This document shows positions 1-5,511 of a stretch of 5,511 nt of DNA, in pieces. Numbering within the stretch: position 1 is the stretch's first letter; each line of letters starts with the position of its first letter. Both the position numbers and the translations under genes were made by a program. The notes beneath the pieces are model-generated. The model was given only the letters and a program-made list of their open reading frames with translations. It did no database searches and was not told where the DNA came from. The DNA is from Octadecabacter sp. (lineage in GTDB: Bacteria; Pseudomonadota; Alphaproteobacteria; Rhodobacterales; Rhodobacteraceae): NCBI GenBank assembly GCA_003533975.1, contig DQCL01000012.1:1211-6721 (forward strand), written 5' to 3'.

Positions 1-833
1 TCATCGGTGAAAGCCTGCAAACGTGGCTCTTGGGTGCTGGCGCCGTTGGCCAGCCTGCTCTGAACCGCTTCTTCTCGCTGCACTACCTGCTGCCATTCGT
101 AATTGCTGCACTTGTGATTGTTCACATCTGGGCATTCCACACGACAGGCAACAACAACCCAACCGGTGTTGAGGTTCGTCGCGGTTCCAAAGAAGAAGCC
201 GAGAAAGACACGCTTCCGTTCTGGCCCTACTTCGTCATCAAGGACTTGTTCGCTCTGGCTGTCATCTTGACGGTTTTCGTGGCAATCGTTGGCTTCATGC
301 CAAACTTCCTTGGCCACCCTGACAACTACATCGAAGCCAACGCTCTGGCGACGCCAGCGCACATCGTTCCTGAATGGTATTTCTTGCCATTCTACGCGAT
401 CCTGCGGGCTTTCGATAACACGGTCTGGGTCGTGATCTTCGCTGAGTGGATCAGCTTCGGCATCATCGACGCCAAGTTCTTCGGCGTGCTGGCAATGTTC
501 GGTGCGATCATAGTTATGGCGCTCGTGCCTTGGCTCGATACATCCTCCACACGTTCCGGTCGTTACCGTCCGATGTTCAAGTGGTGGTTCGCTGTCCTAT
601 GCGTAGACTTCATTGTCTTGATGTGGGCCGGCGCAATGCCAGCTGAGGGTATCTACCCAATCATCGCGCTCATCGGTGCAACGTACTGGTTCGCTTATTT
701 CCTCGTAATCCTGCCGCTTCTGGGCGTTATCGAAAAACCGACAACACCCCCAGCGACAATCGAGGACGACTTCAACGCGCACTACGGCCAATCGGCTGCA
801 TCGGCTGACGCCGCTGCGTCCTCGGCTGAGTGA
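1..833 (+). CDS. petB: Cytochrome b of the cytochrome bc1 complex (3' part; start lies outside the window)
   Basis: Integral membrane subunit of ubiquinol:cytochrome c oxidoreductase; it carries hemes bL and bH and the quinol oxidation (Qo) and reduction (Qi) sites. The reading frame is open from the first base (first full codon at 3) to TGA at 831-833, giving 276 residues, about the last 60% of a protein of roughly 440. Seen: two histidines 14 residues apart at codons 81-83 and 123-125, the spacing of the second-helix heme ligands (H198/H212 in Rhodobacter). The Qo-site PEWY motif is at 369-380, with its glutamate at 372-374. The NNNPTG and [10 protein letters not shown] loops and several C-terminal hydrophobic helices follow. 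The tail after EDDFNAHY is Ala/Ser-rich and low in complexity, as is common here in relatives. Apart from that tail, I recall the Rhodobacter protein matching nearly throughout. A TTG at 30 is an internal codon, not the start. petC follows after 10 bases, so petA is expected just upstream. Confidence 0.97.
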   Translation, partial: IGESLQTWLLGAGAVGQPALNRFFSLHYLLPFVIAALVIVHIWAFHTTGNNNPTGVEVRRGSKEEAEKDTLPFWPYFVIKDLFALAVILTVFVAIVGFMPNFLGHPDNYIEANALATPAHIVPEWYFLPFYAILRAFDNTVWVVIFAEWISFGIIDAKFFGVLAMFGAIIVMALVPWLDTSSTRSGRYRPMFKWWFAVLCVDFIVLMWAGAMPAEGIYPIIALIGATYWFAYFLVILPLLGVIEKPTTPPATIEDDFNAHYGQSAASADAAASSAE

Positions 834-843
834 GAAAGGACCA

Positions 844-1701
844 ATGAACATGTTCCGCAAACTCACCCTTACCGCAGCAGTAGCCCTAGGCCTTGCCTCG
901 GGCACTGCTTACGCCGCCGGTTCCGAAACCCACATCGAGGACTTTGATTTCTCGTTTGAGGGTCCATTCGGCGCTTATGACACGAACCAGCTTCAGCGTG
1001 GTCTTCAGATCTACACTGAAATCTGTTCCTCCTGTCACGGCCTGAAGTTCGTCGCCTTGCGCACGTTGCATGACGAAGGCGGGCCGCACCTGCCGGAAGA
1101 CCAAATGCGCGCCTATGCAGAGTACTACGAAGTATTCGATGTAGCTTTGGACGACTATCGCACAGCAACACCTGCGGATCACTTCCCGGAAAGCAACGAT
1201 CCAAACGCACCTGACCTGTCCTTGATGGCCAAGGCACGCGCTGGATTCCACGGGCCATACGGCACAGGTATCAACCAGCTGACACGCGGCATGGGCGGCC
1301 CTGAATACATCGCCTCCCTGCTGGATGGCTATCATGAGGCACCTTCTTGTGCGCCTGAGAACTTTGACGGTTACTACAACACCGTCTTCGCAGCGGGCGG
1401 CTATCCTGATGAGTGTAAAGACGACCACGGCGGGCACATGTATCCAGGCAGCTGGATCGCAATGGCACCGCCGCTTTATGATGATCAGGTTGAGTTCAAT
1501 GACGGCCATGCCGCCGATGTTGAGCACATGGCCCAAGACGTCGCGGCCTTCCTGATGTGGACAGCCGAGCCTAAGATGATGGCACGCAAACAGGCTGGCC
1601 TCACAGGTGTGATCTTCCTGACAGTCTTGTCTGTGTTGCTGTACCTCACAAACAAACGTTTGTGGGCTCCGCACAAAGCAGCGGCTAAGCGCAAAGACTA
1701 A
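844..1701 (+). CDS. petC: Cytochrome c1 precursor of the cytochrome bc1 complex
   Basis: Periplasm-facing c-type heme subunit that takes electrons from the Rieske protein and passes them to cytochrome c. The 285-residue precursor has a Sec signal peptide (about residues 1-24, basic FRKL then an Ala-rich core, probable cut after AYA). The heme-binding CSSCH is at residues 61-65 (nt 1024-1038), and Met207 (nt 1462-1464, WIAMAPPL) is the likely sixth heme ligand. One C-terminal membrane anchor spans about 251-268, followed by the basic tail [16 protein letters not shown]. Cys169 and Cys191 match the cysteine pair that forms the disulfide in Rhodobacter c1, with one residue fewer between them. 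An AGGA at 837-840 lies 3 bases before the ATG at 844 but 9 before the in-frame ATG at 850, so translation may start two codons later. It is last in the pet operon, with the terminator 20 bases beyond its stop. Confidence 0.97.
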   Translation: MNMFRKLTLTAAVALGLASGTAYAAGSETHIEDFDFSFEGPFGAYDTNQLQRGLQIYTEICSSCHGLKFVALRTLHDEGGPHLPEDQMRAYAEYYEVFDVALDDYRTATPADHFPESNDPNAPDLSLMAKARAGFHGPYGTGINQLTRGMGGPEYIASLLDGYHEAPSCAPENFDGYYNTVFAAGGYPDECKDDHGGHMYPGSWIAMAPPLYDDQVEFNDGHAADVEHMAQDVAAFLMWTAEPKMMARKQAGLTGVIFLTVLSVLLYLTNKRLWAPHKAAAKRKD

Positions 1702-1720
1702 GCGTCTAACCTAATCAAAC

Positions 1721-1749
1721 AAAAGGCCCGCCAATTTGGTGGGCCTTTT
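1721..1749. terminator. Bidirectional intrinsic terminator between petC and thiQ
   Basis: Two 13-base arms (1721-1733, AAAAGGCCCGCCA, and 1737-1749, TGGTGGGCCTTTT) pair fully except for one G-T wobble, around a 3-base loop. The arms begin with AAAA and end with TTTT, so either strand gives a GC-rich hairpin closed by a U run. It lies 20 bases after the petC stop and 5 bases beyond the thiQ stop on the other strand, so it can serve both converging operons. Confidence 0.88.
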
Positions 1750-1754
1750 GCGTT

Positions 1755-2447
1755 TTAACCAAGATAGTCCACGAACGCCGCAGGCGGATCACTCAAAAAG
1801 CTCTGCGTCGCAATCGGCGGCCATGCTTTGTTTGGTGAAACCCCGATAATAGAATCTGCCACACGTGCCGCATCACTTGGGTCATGTGTTACCATCACAA
1901 CGGTGCGCCCAGCCTCTTTCGCCAAGGCCACGGACAGATCCAGCATCTCCGCCTTCAAACCGGGCCCAAGGGCGCTAAACGGTTCATCCATCAGCATCAC
2001 GTCACGGTCCTGCAACAATGCACGTGCAAGCGCTGCACGGCTCTGTTGCCCACCTGACAGCTCCGCTGGCTTACGATCAGCCATGCCATCTAACCCAACG
2101 AGCCCCAACATCTGCTCAACCCGCTTGCGATCAGTCGCACCGGGCTTCAGCTTCGGCCCCAAAGCAAGCGCCACGTTTTGCATAACCGACAAATGCGGGA
2201 ACAAGTTGTTGTCCTGAAACAGCATCGAAACAGGCCGCTTCGCTGGCGCCAACGTAGTAATATCAACACCCTTCCAATACAGCGCACCCCGCGTCTGCGG
2301 AACAAATCCAGCAATACCACCCAACAATGTGGACTTCCCAGCACCAGACGGCCCGATAACCGCGGTAACTTTCCCTGCTTCAATCTGTAATCCTGCCGAA
2401 AGCGAATACGCGCCTTGCGAGAACTCAGCGTCTTTACACCACAGCAT
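1755..2447 (-). CDS. thiQ: Thiamine/TPP ABC transporter, ATP-binding subunit
   Basis: Cytosolic ATPase that powers the ThiBPQ importer. The 230-residue protein is the usual ThiQ size. Motifs in order: Walker A GPSGAGKST (residues 32-40), Q-loop with Gln78 (MLFQDNNLFPHLSV), ABC signature LSGGQ (130-134), Walker B VMLMDE with Asp154 and Glu155, and the H-loop His188 (VTHD). The start at 2447 is set by a strong AAAGGAGG 8 bases upstream and by the ThiQ-like N-terminus; a longer in-frame extension upstream lies inside thiP and does not look like an ABC protein. The gene overlaps the end of thiP by 14 bases. The D-loop reads SALGP rather than the commoner SALDP (Gly161). The family is certain; the substrate rests on the ThiB and ThiP neighbours and the TPP riboswitch. 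Confidence 0.95.
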   Translation of the reverse strand: MLWCKDAEFSQGAYSLSAGLQIEAGKVTAVIGPSGAGKSTLLGGIAGFVPQTRGALYWKGVDITTLAPAKRPVSMLFQDNNLFPHLSVMQNVALALGPKLKPGATDRKRVEQMLGLVGLDGMADRKPAELSGGQQSRAALARALLQDRDVMLMDEPFSALGPGLKAEMLDLSVALAKEAGRTVVMVTHDPSDAARVADSIIGVSPNKAWPPIATQSFLSDPPAAFVDYLG

Positions 2448-3930
2448 GCGCACGGCCTCCTTTGTCAAACACCCAGAACACACCGAGCGAAAGCACCACC
2501 AACACCAACGCTGCACCATATGCCGCGTCCATTTGATACCGCCCCATCAGGTCATACATCATAAGCGGTAAAGTCCCTTCACCGGGGCGCGAAAACAATG
2601 TGATGACCCCAAGGTCCCCCATCGCCAATGCGCCCGTCAGACCAGCCGCGAACCCCATCGGGCGGCGTACACGCGGCAAATACACGATCCGCCATAACGC
2701 GAACCCGCTAAGTCCAAGTGACTGCCCCAATCGTCCAAAATCAGCTCTCGCGGCCTCAATTCCGGGGCGTAATATCCGTAGGACAAACGGCAACGCCATC
2801 AACACGTTCACAACCATCGTAACAGGTAGCGCGACGGATGAGGGCCGCACGAAGGGCTGCACAATCAGGAACAGACCCGTCCCCAACACCAAACCAGACA
2901 CTGAAATGCCCAACAGTGACGCCGCTTCACCGGCTTTCGTCGCCAATGGCAGTGCCAGCGTCATCGTCAACACGATTGCACCCAGCGCGATCATCAAAGA
3001 CCGCACCGCTGCGCCCCAAACACTGCTTGGTAAGTCGATCAACCCCGTCACCCCAGCAATCGCAACCGCGACGAGAGGCGCTAACAAAAACAGCGCCGCG
3101 AACCCGATACAAACCGCGTCCAGTACTTTCGATCCATCCCAGCGCTGCACGACGCGGTCAAACCCCGCCCCCAGCAAATCACCGCGGGACAAAAATAAAG
3201 CCAGCCCACCAGCACCCAGCCCTAAACAAAGCTGAACCACCGCCAGTGACGCCGCCTTGCTGAGGTCAAAGTCGAACTTGAAGGCCTGATAAATCGCAAG
3301 TTCAACCGTCGTTGCACGTGGACCCCCACCCAAGGTGAGGGCCACTGCAAAAGACCCCAAGCAAATCACAAAGATCACTGCAAAAGCACCCGGAACAACG
3401 CGTCGCAACATCGGCCATTCCAACAACCAGAACACAGGCGCGCCGAGCGATGCGGCCACCCGAAACCGTTCTGACGGAACGGCAAGCCACCCTTGTAGGA
3501 TCAAGCGGACAGCAAGCGGTAAATTGAAAAATACATGGGCAAGGATCACCCCCTGCGCACCGTAGATTTCCAATCTCGGCAATCCCAAGGGCGATAAAAG
3601 CAGGTTGAGCATCCCGTTGCCGCCAAACACAGCTAGCAACCCAAGAATCGCGACGATCACTGGCAAGATGAACGGCGCACCCATAACCGAAATCAAAGCA
3701 GACCGTCCCCAAAACGCCCTGCGTGCCAACGCGCGGGCAACAGGAATTGCCAATACGACACTAATCAAAGCTGACCAGAATGCCTGCCAGATCGTAAATT
3801 TCAATGCGGAAACGTCTGCCGCAGACAGGGCAGTGAATCCACCGCCACGCCACAACACCGCCGTTACGGGGCCAATAATTAGCCCCGCAACGATCAGTGC
3901 TGCACTTATTGAGAAAGCGCTACGCGCCAC
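2434..3930 (-). CDS. thiP: Thiamine/TPP ABC transporter, permease subunit
   Basis: Inner-membrane channel of the ThiBPQ importer. At 498 residues it is somewhat shorter than the E. coli protein (about 536) but has the same fused two-half build, with about twelve hydrophobic stretches visible by eye. The first half carries an EAA-type cytoplasmic loop near residues 150-180 (VPSERFRVAASLGAP) and the second near 390-420 (IEAARADFGRLGQSLGLSG); these loops dock on the ATPase. The start is GTG at 3930: the frame has a stop two codons earlier, and a GGAG lies 10 bases before the GTG. No ATG occurs until codon 83 (in SVMGAPF), inside the transporter domain. The gene begins 25 bases inside thiB and its end overlaps thiQ by 14 bases, so translation is probably coupled along the operon. 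It could be read as a generic Fe3+/sulfate-type permease, but the operon and riboswitch favour thiamine. Confidence 0.94.
   Translation of the reverse strand: MARSAFSISAALIVAGLIIGPVTAVLWRGGGFTALSAADVSALKFTIWQAFWSALISVVLAIPVARALARRAFWGRSALISVMGAPFILPVIVAILGLLAVFGGNGMLNLLLSPLGLPRLEIYGAQGVILAHVFFNLPLAVRLILQGWLAVPSERFRVAASLGAPVFWLLEWPMLRRVVPGAFAVIFVICLGSFAVALTLGGGPRATTVELAIYQAFKFDFDLSKAASLAVVQLCLGLGAGGLALFLSRGDLLGAGFDRVVQRWDGSKVLDAVCIGFAALFLLAPLVAVAIAGVTGLIDLPSSVWGAAVRSLMIALGAIVLTMTLALPLATKAGEAASLLGISVSGLVLGTGLFLIVQPFVRPSSVALPVTMVVNVLMALPFVLRILRPGIEAARADFGRLGQSLGLSGFALWRIVYLPRVRRPMGFAAGLTGALAMGDLGVITLFSRPGEGTLPLMMYDLMGRYQMDAAYGAALVLVVLSLGVFWVFDKGGRAHAVV
2456..2463 (-). promoter_or_regulatory. Ribosome binding site fixing the thiQ start
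   Basis: On the minus strand the sequence AAAGGAGG, a near-perfect anti-16S match, stands 8 bases before the ATG at 2447. It lies inside the last codons of thiP and rules out the longer upstream reading of thiQ. Confidence 0.85.
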
Positions 3931-4886
3931 GCTTCAATCGCTCCGTCGCGTAGGGCGGCGGCTTCATCTTCGGAGTAAAACAACACAGTCTCGGGCTGCG
4001 GCAACTCTTGGAACCCTTCTGGCCATTGCTCGATTGGTAATGCTGCTGGGAAGGACCAATTTGTCGTCGGAATCAAAGATTGGAATTCTGGTGTCAGAAC
4101 AAATGCCATGAACTGATCCGCTAATTCAGGATTATCTGTACCCGCAACCTTCGCAGCCAATTCAACAAAGAAGTAATGCCCCTCATCAAAAATCGCGGCC
4201 GACTTGGTAAGGTCTTCCTCGGCAATGATGTGGTAGGCAGGCGACGTCGTGAAAGACAGCACAACGTCCGCTTCACCATCCGTGAACAACCCATAGGCCT
4301 CAGACCAACCCTGTGTGACCGTCACAATTTTGGGGGCCAAACGCCCCCAAGCAGCCTCAGCCTCATCACCGTAGACCGATTGAACCCACAGCACCAACGC
4401 AAGACCAGAGATCGACGAACGAGGGTCTTGAATCACGACACGCACATCATCAGGCGCGTTGAGAAGGTCTTCAAAGCTGTCGAAACCGTCAAGCTTGGTA
4501 TTGTCGTAAATGAACGCCGTGTGGCTGTAGTTGAACGGTACAAACACATCATCCGCCCACTCAATCGGCAACGTCAACACCGACAAATCGACACTATGCT
4601 CGCCCAAAAGCCCGCTTTCACGGGCGCGCTTGGTGACATCGGTGTTCAAGCCAATAACAACATCCGCTTCGGTGCGCTCCCCCTCCAGCAACAAACGTGG
4701 CAGAACATCACCCGTCTGATACTGCAAATCACACTCGCACTGCGCTTCAAACGCAGCCTCAATGCTCGGGCCAGGGCCCCATTCCGAGCCGAAGTAATCG
4801 GGGGCATAAACTGTCAGCACATTCGTTTCAGCAGCAGCAACGCTGGCAAACATCAGTCCTGCGACAGTGAGTAGGGTCTTCTTCAT
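3906..4886 (-). CDS. thiB: Periplasmic thiamine/TPP-binding protein of the ABC importer
   Basis: Periplasmic receptor (also called TbpA) that captures thiamine, TMP or TPP and delivers it to ThiP. The product has 326 residues, with a Sec signal peptide at 1-19 (MKKTLLTV...SVAAA, cut before Glu20). From memory it follows E. coli TbpA closely: TVYAPDYF..EWGPGPS (25-41), the CxC pair Cys50/Cys52, ADVVIGL (74-80), QDPRSSISG (153-161), TVTQGWSEAYGLF (189-201) and SFTTSPAYHI (211-220). The aromatic residues in these blocks (Trp36, Trp194, Tyr218) correspond to ligand-pocket positions of the family. The start at 4886 is chosen because GAGGA lies 6 bases before it and the signal peptide begins properly there; an ATG at 4901 would overlap that ribosome site and add MRGRK. 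It is the first gene of thiBPQ, preceded by a TPP riboswitch. Its last 25 bases overlap thiP. Confidence 0.96.
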   Translation of the reverse strand: MKKTLLTVAGLMFASVAAAETNVLTVYAPDYFGSEWGPGPSIEAAFEAQCECDLQYQTGDVLPRLLLEGERTEADVVIGLNTDVTKRARESGLLGEHSVDLSVLTLPIEWADDVFVPFNYSHTAFIYDNTKLDGFDSFEDLLNAPDDVRVVIQDPRSSISGLALVLWVQSVYGDEAEAAWGRLAPKIVTVTQGWSEAYGLFTDGEADVVLSFTTSPAYHIIAEEDLTKSAAIFDEGHYFFVELAAKVAGTDNPELADQFMAFVLTPEFQSLIPTTNWSFPAALPIEQWPEGFQELPQPETVLFYSEDEAAALRDGAIEAWRVALSQ

Positions 4887-4945
4887 TTTTCTTCCTCTCA
4901 TTGCGCCGAACGGAGAAAGGGGGGCTTGGTTTATCCACGACCCGT
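4887..4945 (-). promoter_or_regulatory. Expression platform of the TPP riboswitch
   Basis: This covers the 59 bases between the aptamer and the thiB start. They contain AAGCCCCCC (minus strand 4927-4919), an exact complement of GGGGGGCTT (5025-5017), which is the 5' side of P2/P3 in the aptamer. The same bases can instead join a local hairpin: GGG 4943-4941 with CCC 4924-4922, and TGG 4937-4935 with CCA 4929-4927, around ATAAA. Only a short CCCTTTCT follows, so this is a poor intrinsic terminator. Masking of the thiB ribosome site seems at least as likely as transcription stop. The complementarity is seen; the mechanism is inferred. Confidence 0.55.
4893..4897 (-). promoter_or_regulatory. Ribosome binding site of thiB, probable riboswitch target
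   Basis: GAGGA on the minus strand, 6 bases before the ATG at 4886. It decides between this start and the in-frame ATG at 4901, which overlaps it. A pyrimidine stretch upstream (minus strand 4919-4913, CTTTCTC) can pair with GAGAGG at 4899-4894 through six base pairs with one bulge, so this site may be masked in the off state. That pairing is weak and is an inference. Confidence 0.6.
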
Positions 4946-5031
4946 TACCTTCCCTCCGCCGGTCTTAACCGGTTCAGGTTCTACGGGTCCGCCATGTGGC
5001 ATCTCAGCTTCAATTGAAGCCCCCCGAGGTA
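4946..5031 (-). promoter_or_regulatory. TPP riboswitch aptamer (THI element) in the thiB leader
   Basis: Read on the minus strand, all main parts of the TPP aptamer are present in order. P1 is TACCT (5031-5027) with AGGTA (4950-4946). P2 is CGGG (5026-5023) with CCCG (4987-4984). P3 is GCTTC/GAAGC around AATT (5020-5007). The conserved TGAGA that binds the pyrimidine ring is at 5006-5002. An extra small hairpin, GCCACATGGC, sits at 5000-4991. The conserved ACCTGA is at 4979-4974. P5 is CCGG-TTAAGA-CCGG (4972-4959), and the GCGGAGGGAA end that binds the pyrophosphate side begins at 4960. The position 60 bases before thiB agrees with feedback control of thiamine uptake by TPP. Confidence 0.95.
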
Positions 5032-5037
5032 CAGACA

Positions 5038-5066
5038 GACCTAGGACGCGGCGCGAGACTTGGCAA
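5038..5066 (-). promoter_or_regulatory. Candidate promoter of the thiBPQ operon
   Basis: The minus strand reads TTGCCA (5066-5061), five of six bases of the sigma-70 -35 consensus, then 17 bases, then TAGGTC (5043-5038), a poor -10. Transcription would begin near 5031, right at the 5' strand of P1, as fits a riboswitch leader. Alphaproteobacterial -10 boxes are often loose, but this remains a guess from sequence. Confidence 0.3.
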
Positions 5067-5088
5067 GGGGGCGCGGCAACGCTAGACC
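5060..5088 (+). promoter_or_regulatory. Weak candidate promoter of aroC
   Basis: The plus strand has TTGGCA (5060-5065), 17 bases, then TAGACC (5083-5088). The -35 is good and the -10 poor. Initiation would fall near 5095, at the edge of the aroC ribosome site, leaving a leader of only about 13 bases; this argues against it. The real promoter may lie further left, within the DNA of the thi leader. Confidence 0.15.
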
Positions 5089-5107
5089 CCCTTCAAAGGA
5101 GCTATTC

Positions 5108-5511
5108 ATGTCGATCAACAGCTACGGACACTTATTCCGCGTCACAACTTGGGGCGAAAGCCACGGGCCTGCATTAGGTGCAACTGTTGACGGCTGCCCT
5201 CCCGGTGTTCCGCTTACGGCGCCAATGATCCAACACTGGCTCGACAAACGCCGCCCTGGGCAAAACAAGATGACAACCCAGCGCAATGAGCCTGATGCGG
5301 TCAAAATCCTGTCCGGCGTCTACGAAGGCAAAACAACAGGCACGCCAATCCAGCTGATGATCGAGAACACCGATCAGCGCTCCAAAGACTACGGCGACAT
5401 CCTGAATACCTTCCGCCCCGGGCACGCCGACATCACCTACCACCAGAAGTACGGGCTGCGTGACCCGCGCGGTGGCGGGCGCAGCTCTGCGCGTGAAACA
5501 GCGTCCCGCGT
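5108..5511 (+). CDS. aroC: Chorismate synthase (5' part; end lies outside the window)
   Basis: Cytosolic FMNH2-dependent enzyme that converts 5-enolpyruvylshikimate-3-phosphate to chorismate, the last step of the shikimate pathway. The window holds 134 codons plus two bases of a protein usually about 360 residues long. Seen: the N-terminus [19 protein letters not shown], containing family signature 1 ([16 protein letters not shown], residues 16-31) with conserved His19. [16 protein letters not shown] follows at 48-63, then [14 protein letters not shown] at 103-116 with the second conserved His106, and the start of signature 2, [13 protein letters not shown], at 122-134. AAAGGAG at 5095-5101, 6 bases before the ATG, supports the start. 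It is transcribed away from thiB; no functional link to thiamine uptake is apparent. Confidence 0.97.
   Translation, partial: MSINSYGHLFRVTTWGESHGPALGATVDGCPPGVPLTAPMIQHWLDKRRPGQNKMTTQRNEPDAVKILSGVYEGKTTGTPIQLMIENTDQRSKDYGDILNTFRPGHADITYHQKYGLRDPRGGGRSSARETASR

Noticed and set aside
780..830. Ala/Ser-rich repeat-like end of petB considered as a frameshift or inserted sequence.
   Set aside because: The frame is continuous from conserved cytochrome b to the stop, petC follows with normal spacing, and this tail is variable in relatives.
886..1674. Long minus-strand open frame (262 codons) opposite petC.
   Set aside because: It is a mirror of a certain gene; the translation is rich in Cys, His and Arg with no domain-like pattern and no convincing ribosome site.
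2448..2519. N-terminal extension of thiQ back to 2519 (24 more residues, Cys/Trp-rich).
   Set aside because: It lies inside thiP, does not resemble the start of an ABC ATPase, and a strong ribosome site directly precedes the ATG at 2447.
2600..3263. Plus-strand open frames opposite thiP (211 and 141 codons).
   Set aside because: They are antisense to a well-supported permease; their Pro/Thr/Asn/Arg-rich composition is what results from reading the reverse strand of a hydrophobic protein gene.
4176..4874. Plus-strand open frame of 232 codons opposite thiB.
   Set aside because: It is a shadow of thiB, whose match to the TbpA family is unambiguous; no recognisable motifs occur on this strand.
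5007..5020. Perfect 14-base palindrome GCTTCAATTGAAGC considered as a protein-binding operator.
   Set aside because: It is the P3 hairpin of the TPP aptamer, which fully explains the symmetry.
4926..5304. Short open frames across the thiB-aroC intergenic region and the 5' end of aroC.
   Set aside because: They run through the riboswitch aptamer or antisense to aroC, and nothing in their translations looks like a protein.

Overview
The window looks like ordinary chromosomal core sequence from an alphaproteobacterium, most likely a marine Rhodobacteraceae/Roseobacter-type organism. This rests on protein likeness: the cytochrome b and cytochrome c1 sequences follow, from memory, the Rhodobacter capsulatus/sphaeroides PetB and PetC proteins almost block by block, including the [11 protein letters not shown] loop of cytochrome b and the [10 protein letters not shown] end of cytochrome c1. 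No database search was run, so the genus is not assigned.

Layout, left to right. (1) 1-1701, plus strand: the 3' part of petB (cytochrome b), then complete petC (cytochrome c1) ten bases later. These are the last two genes of the usual petABC operon for the cytochrome bc1 complex. (2) 1721-1749: a long hairpin with T tracts on both sides that can end transcription of petC from the left and of the thi operon from the right. (3) 1755-4886, minus strand: a compact thiamine/TPP ABC importer operon in the order thiB-thiP-thiQ, with a 25-base overlap (thiB/thiP) and a 14-base overlap (thiP/thiQ). (4) 4887-5107: the divergent intergenic region. On the minus strand it holds a complete TPP riboswitch aptamer in the thiB leader, plus an expression platform containing a 9-base perfect complement of the aptamer's own 5' strand. 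(5) 5108-5511, plus strand: the first 134 codons of aroC (chorismate synthase), running off the window.

How it works together. PetB and PetC are membrane subunits of the quinol:cytochrome c oxidoreductase, which transfers electrons from quinol to cytochrome c and pumps protons. ThiB binds thiamine or its phosphates in the periplasm, ThiP is the membrane channel, and ThiQ is the ATPase. The TPP riboswitch should shut the importer off when cytosolic TPP is plentiful. AroC makes chorismate, the branch point of aromatic amino acid, folate and quinone synthesis, and has no evident functional tie to the thi operon beyond sharing the intergenic region.

I found no tRNA, rRNA, CRISPR, insertion sequence, prophage or defence-like gene, and no sign of an undescribed system. 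The points most worth a second look are the switching structure of the riboswitch, a possible pair of back-to-back promoters, and a glycine in the ThiQ D-loop.
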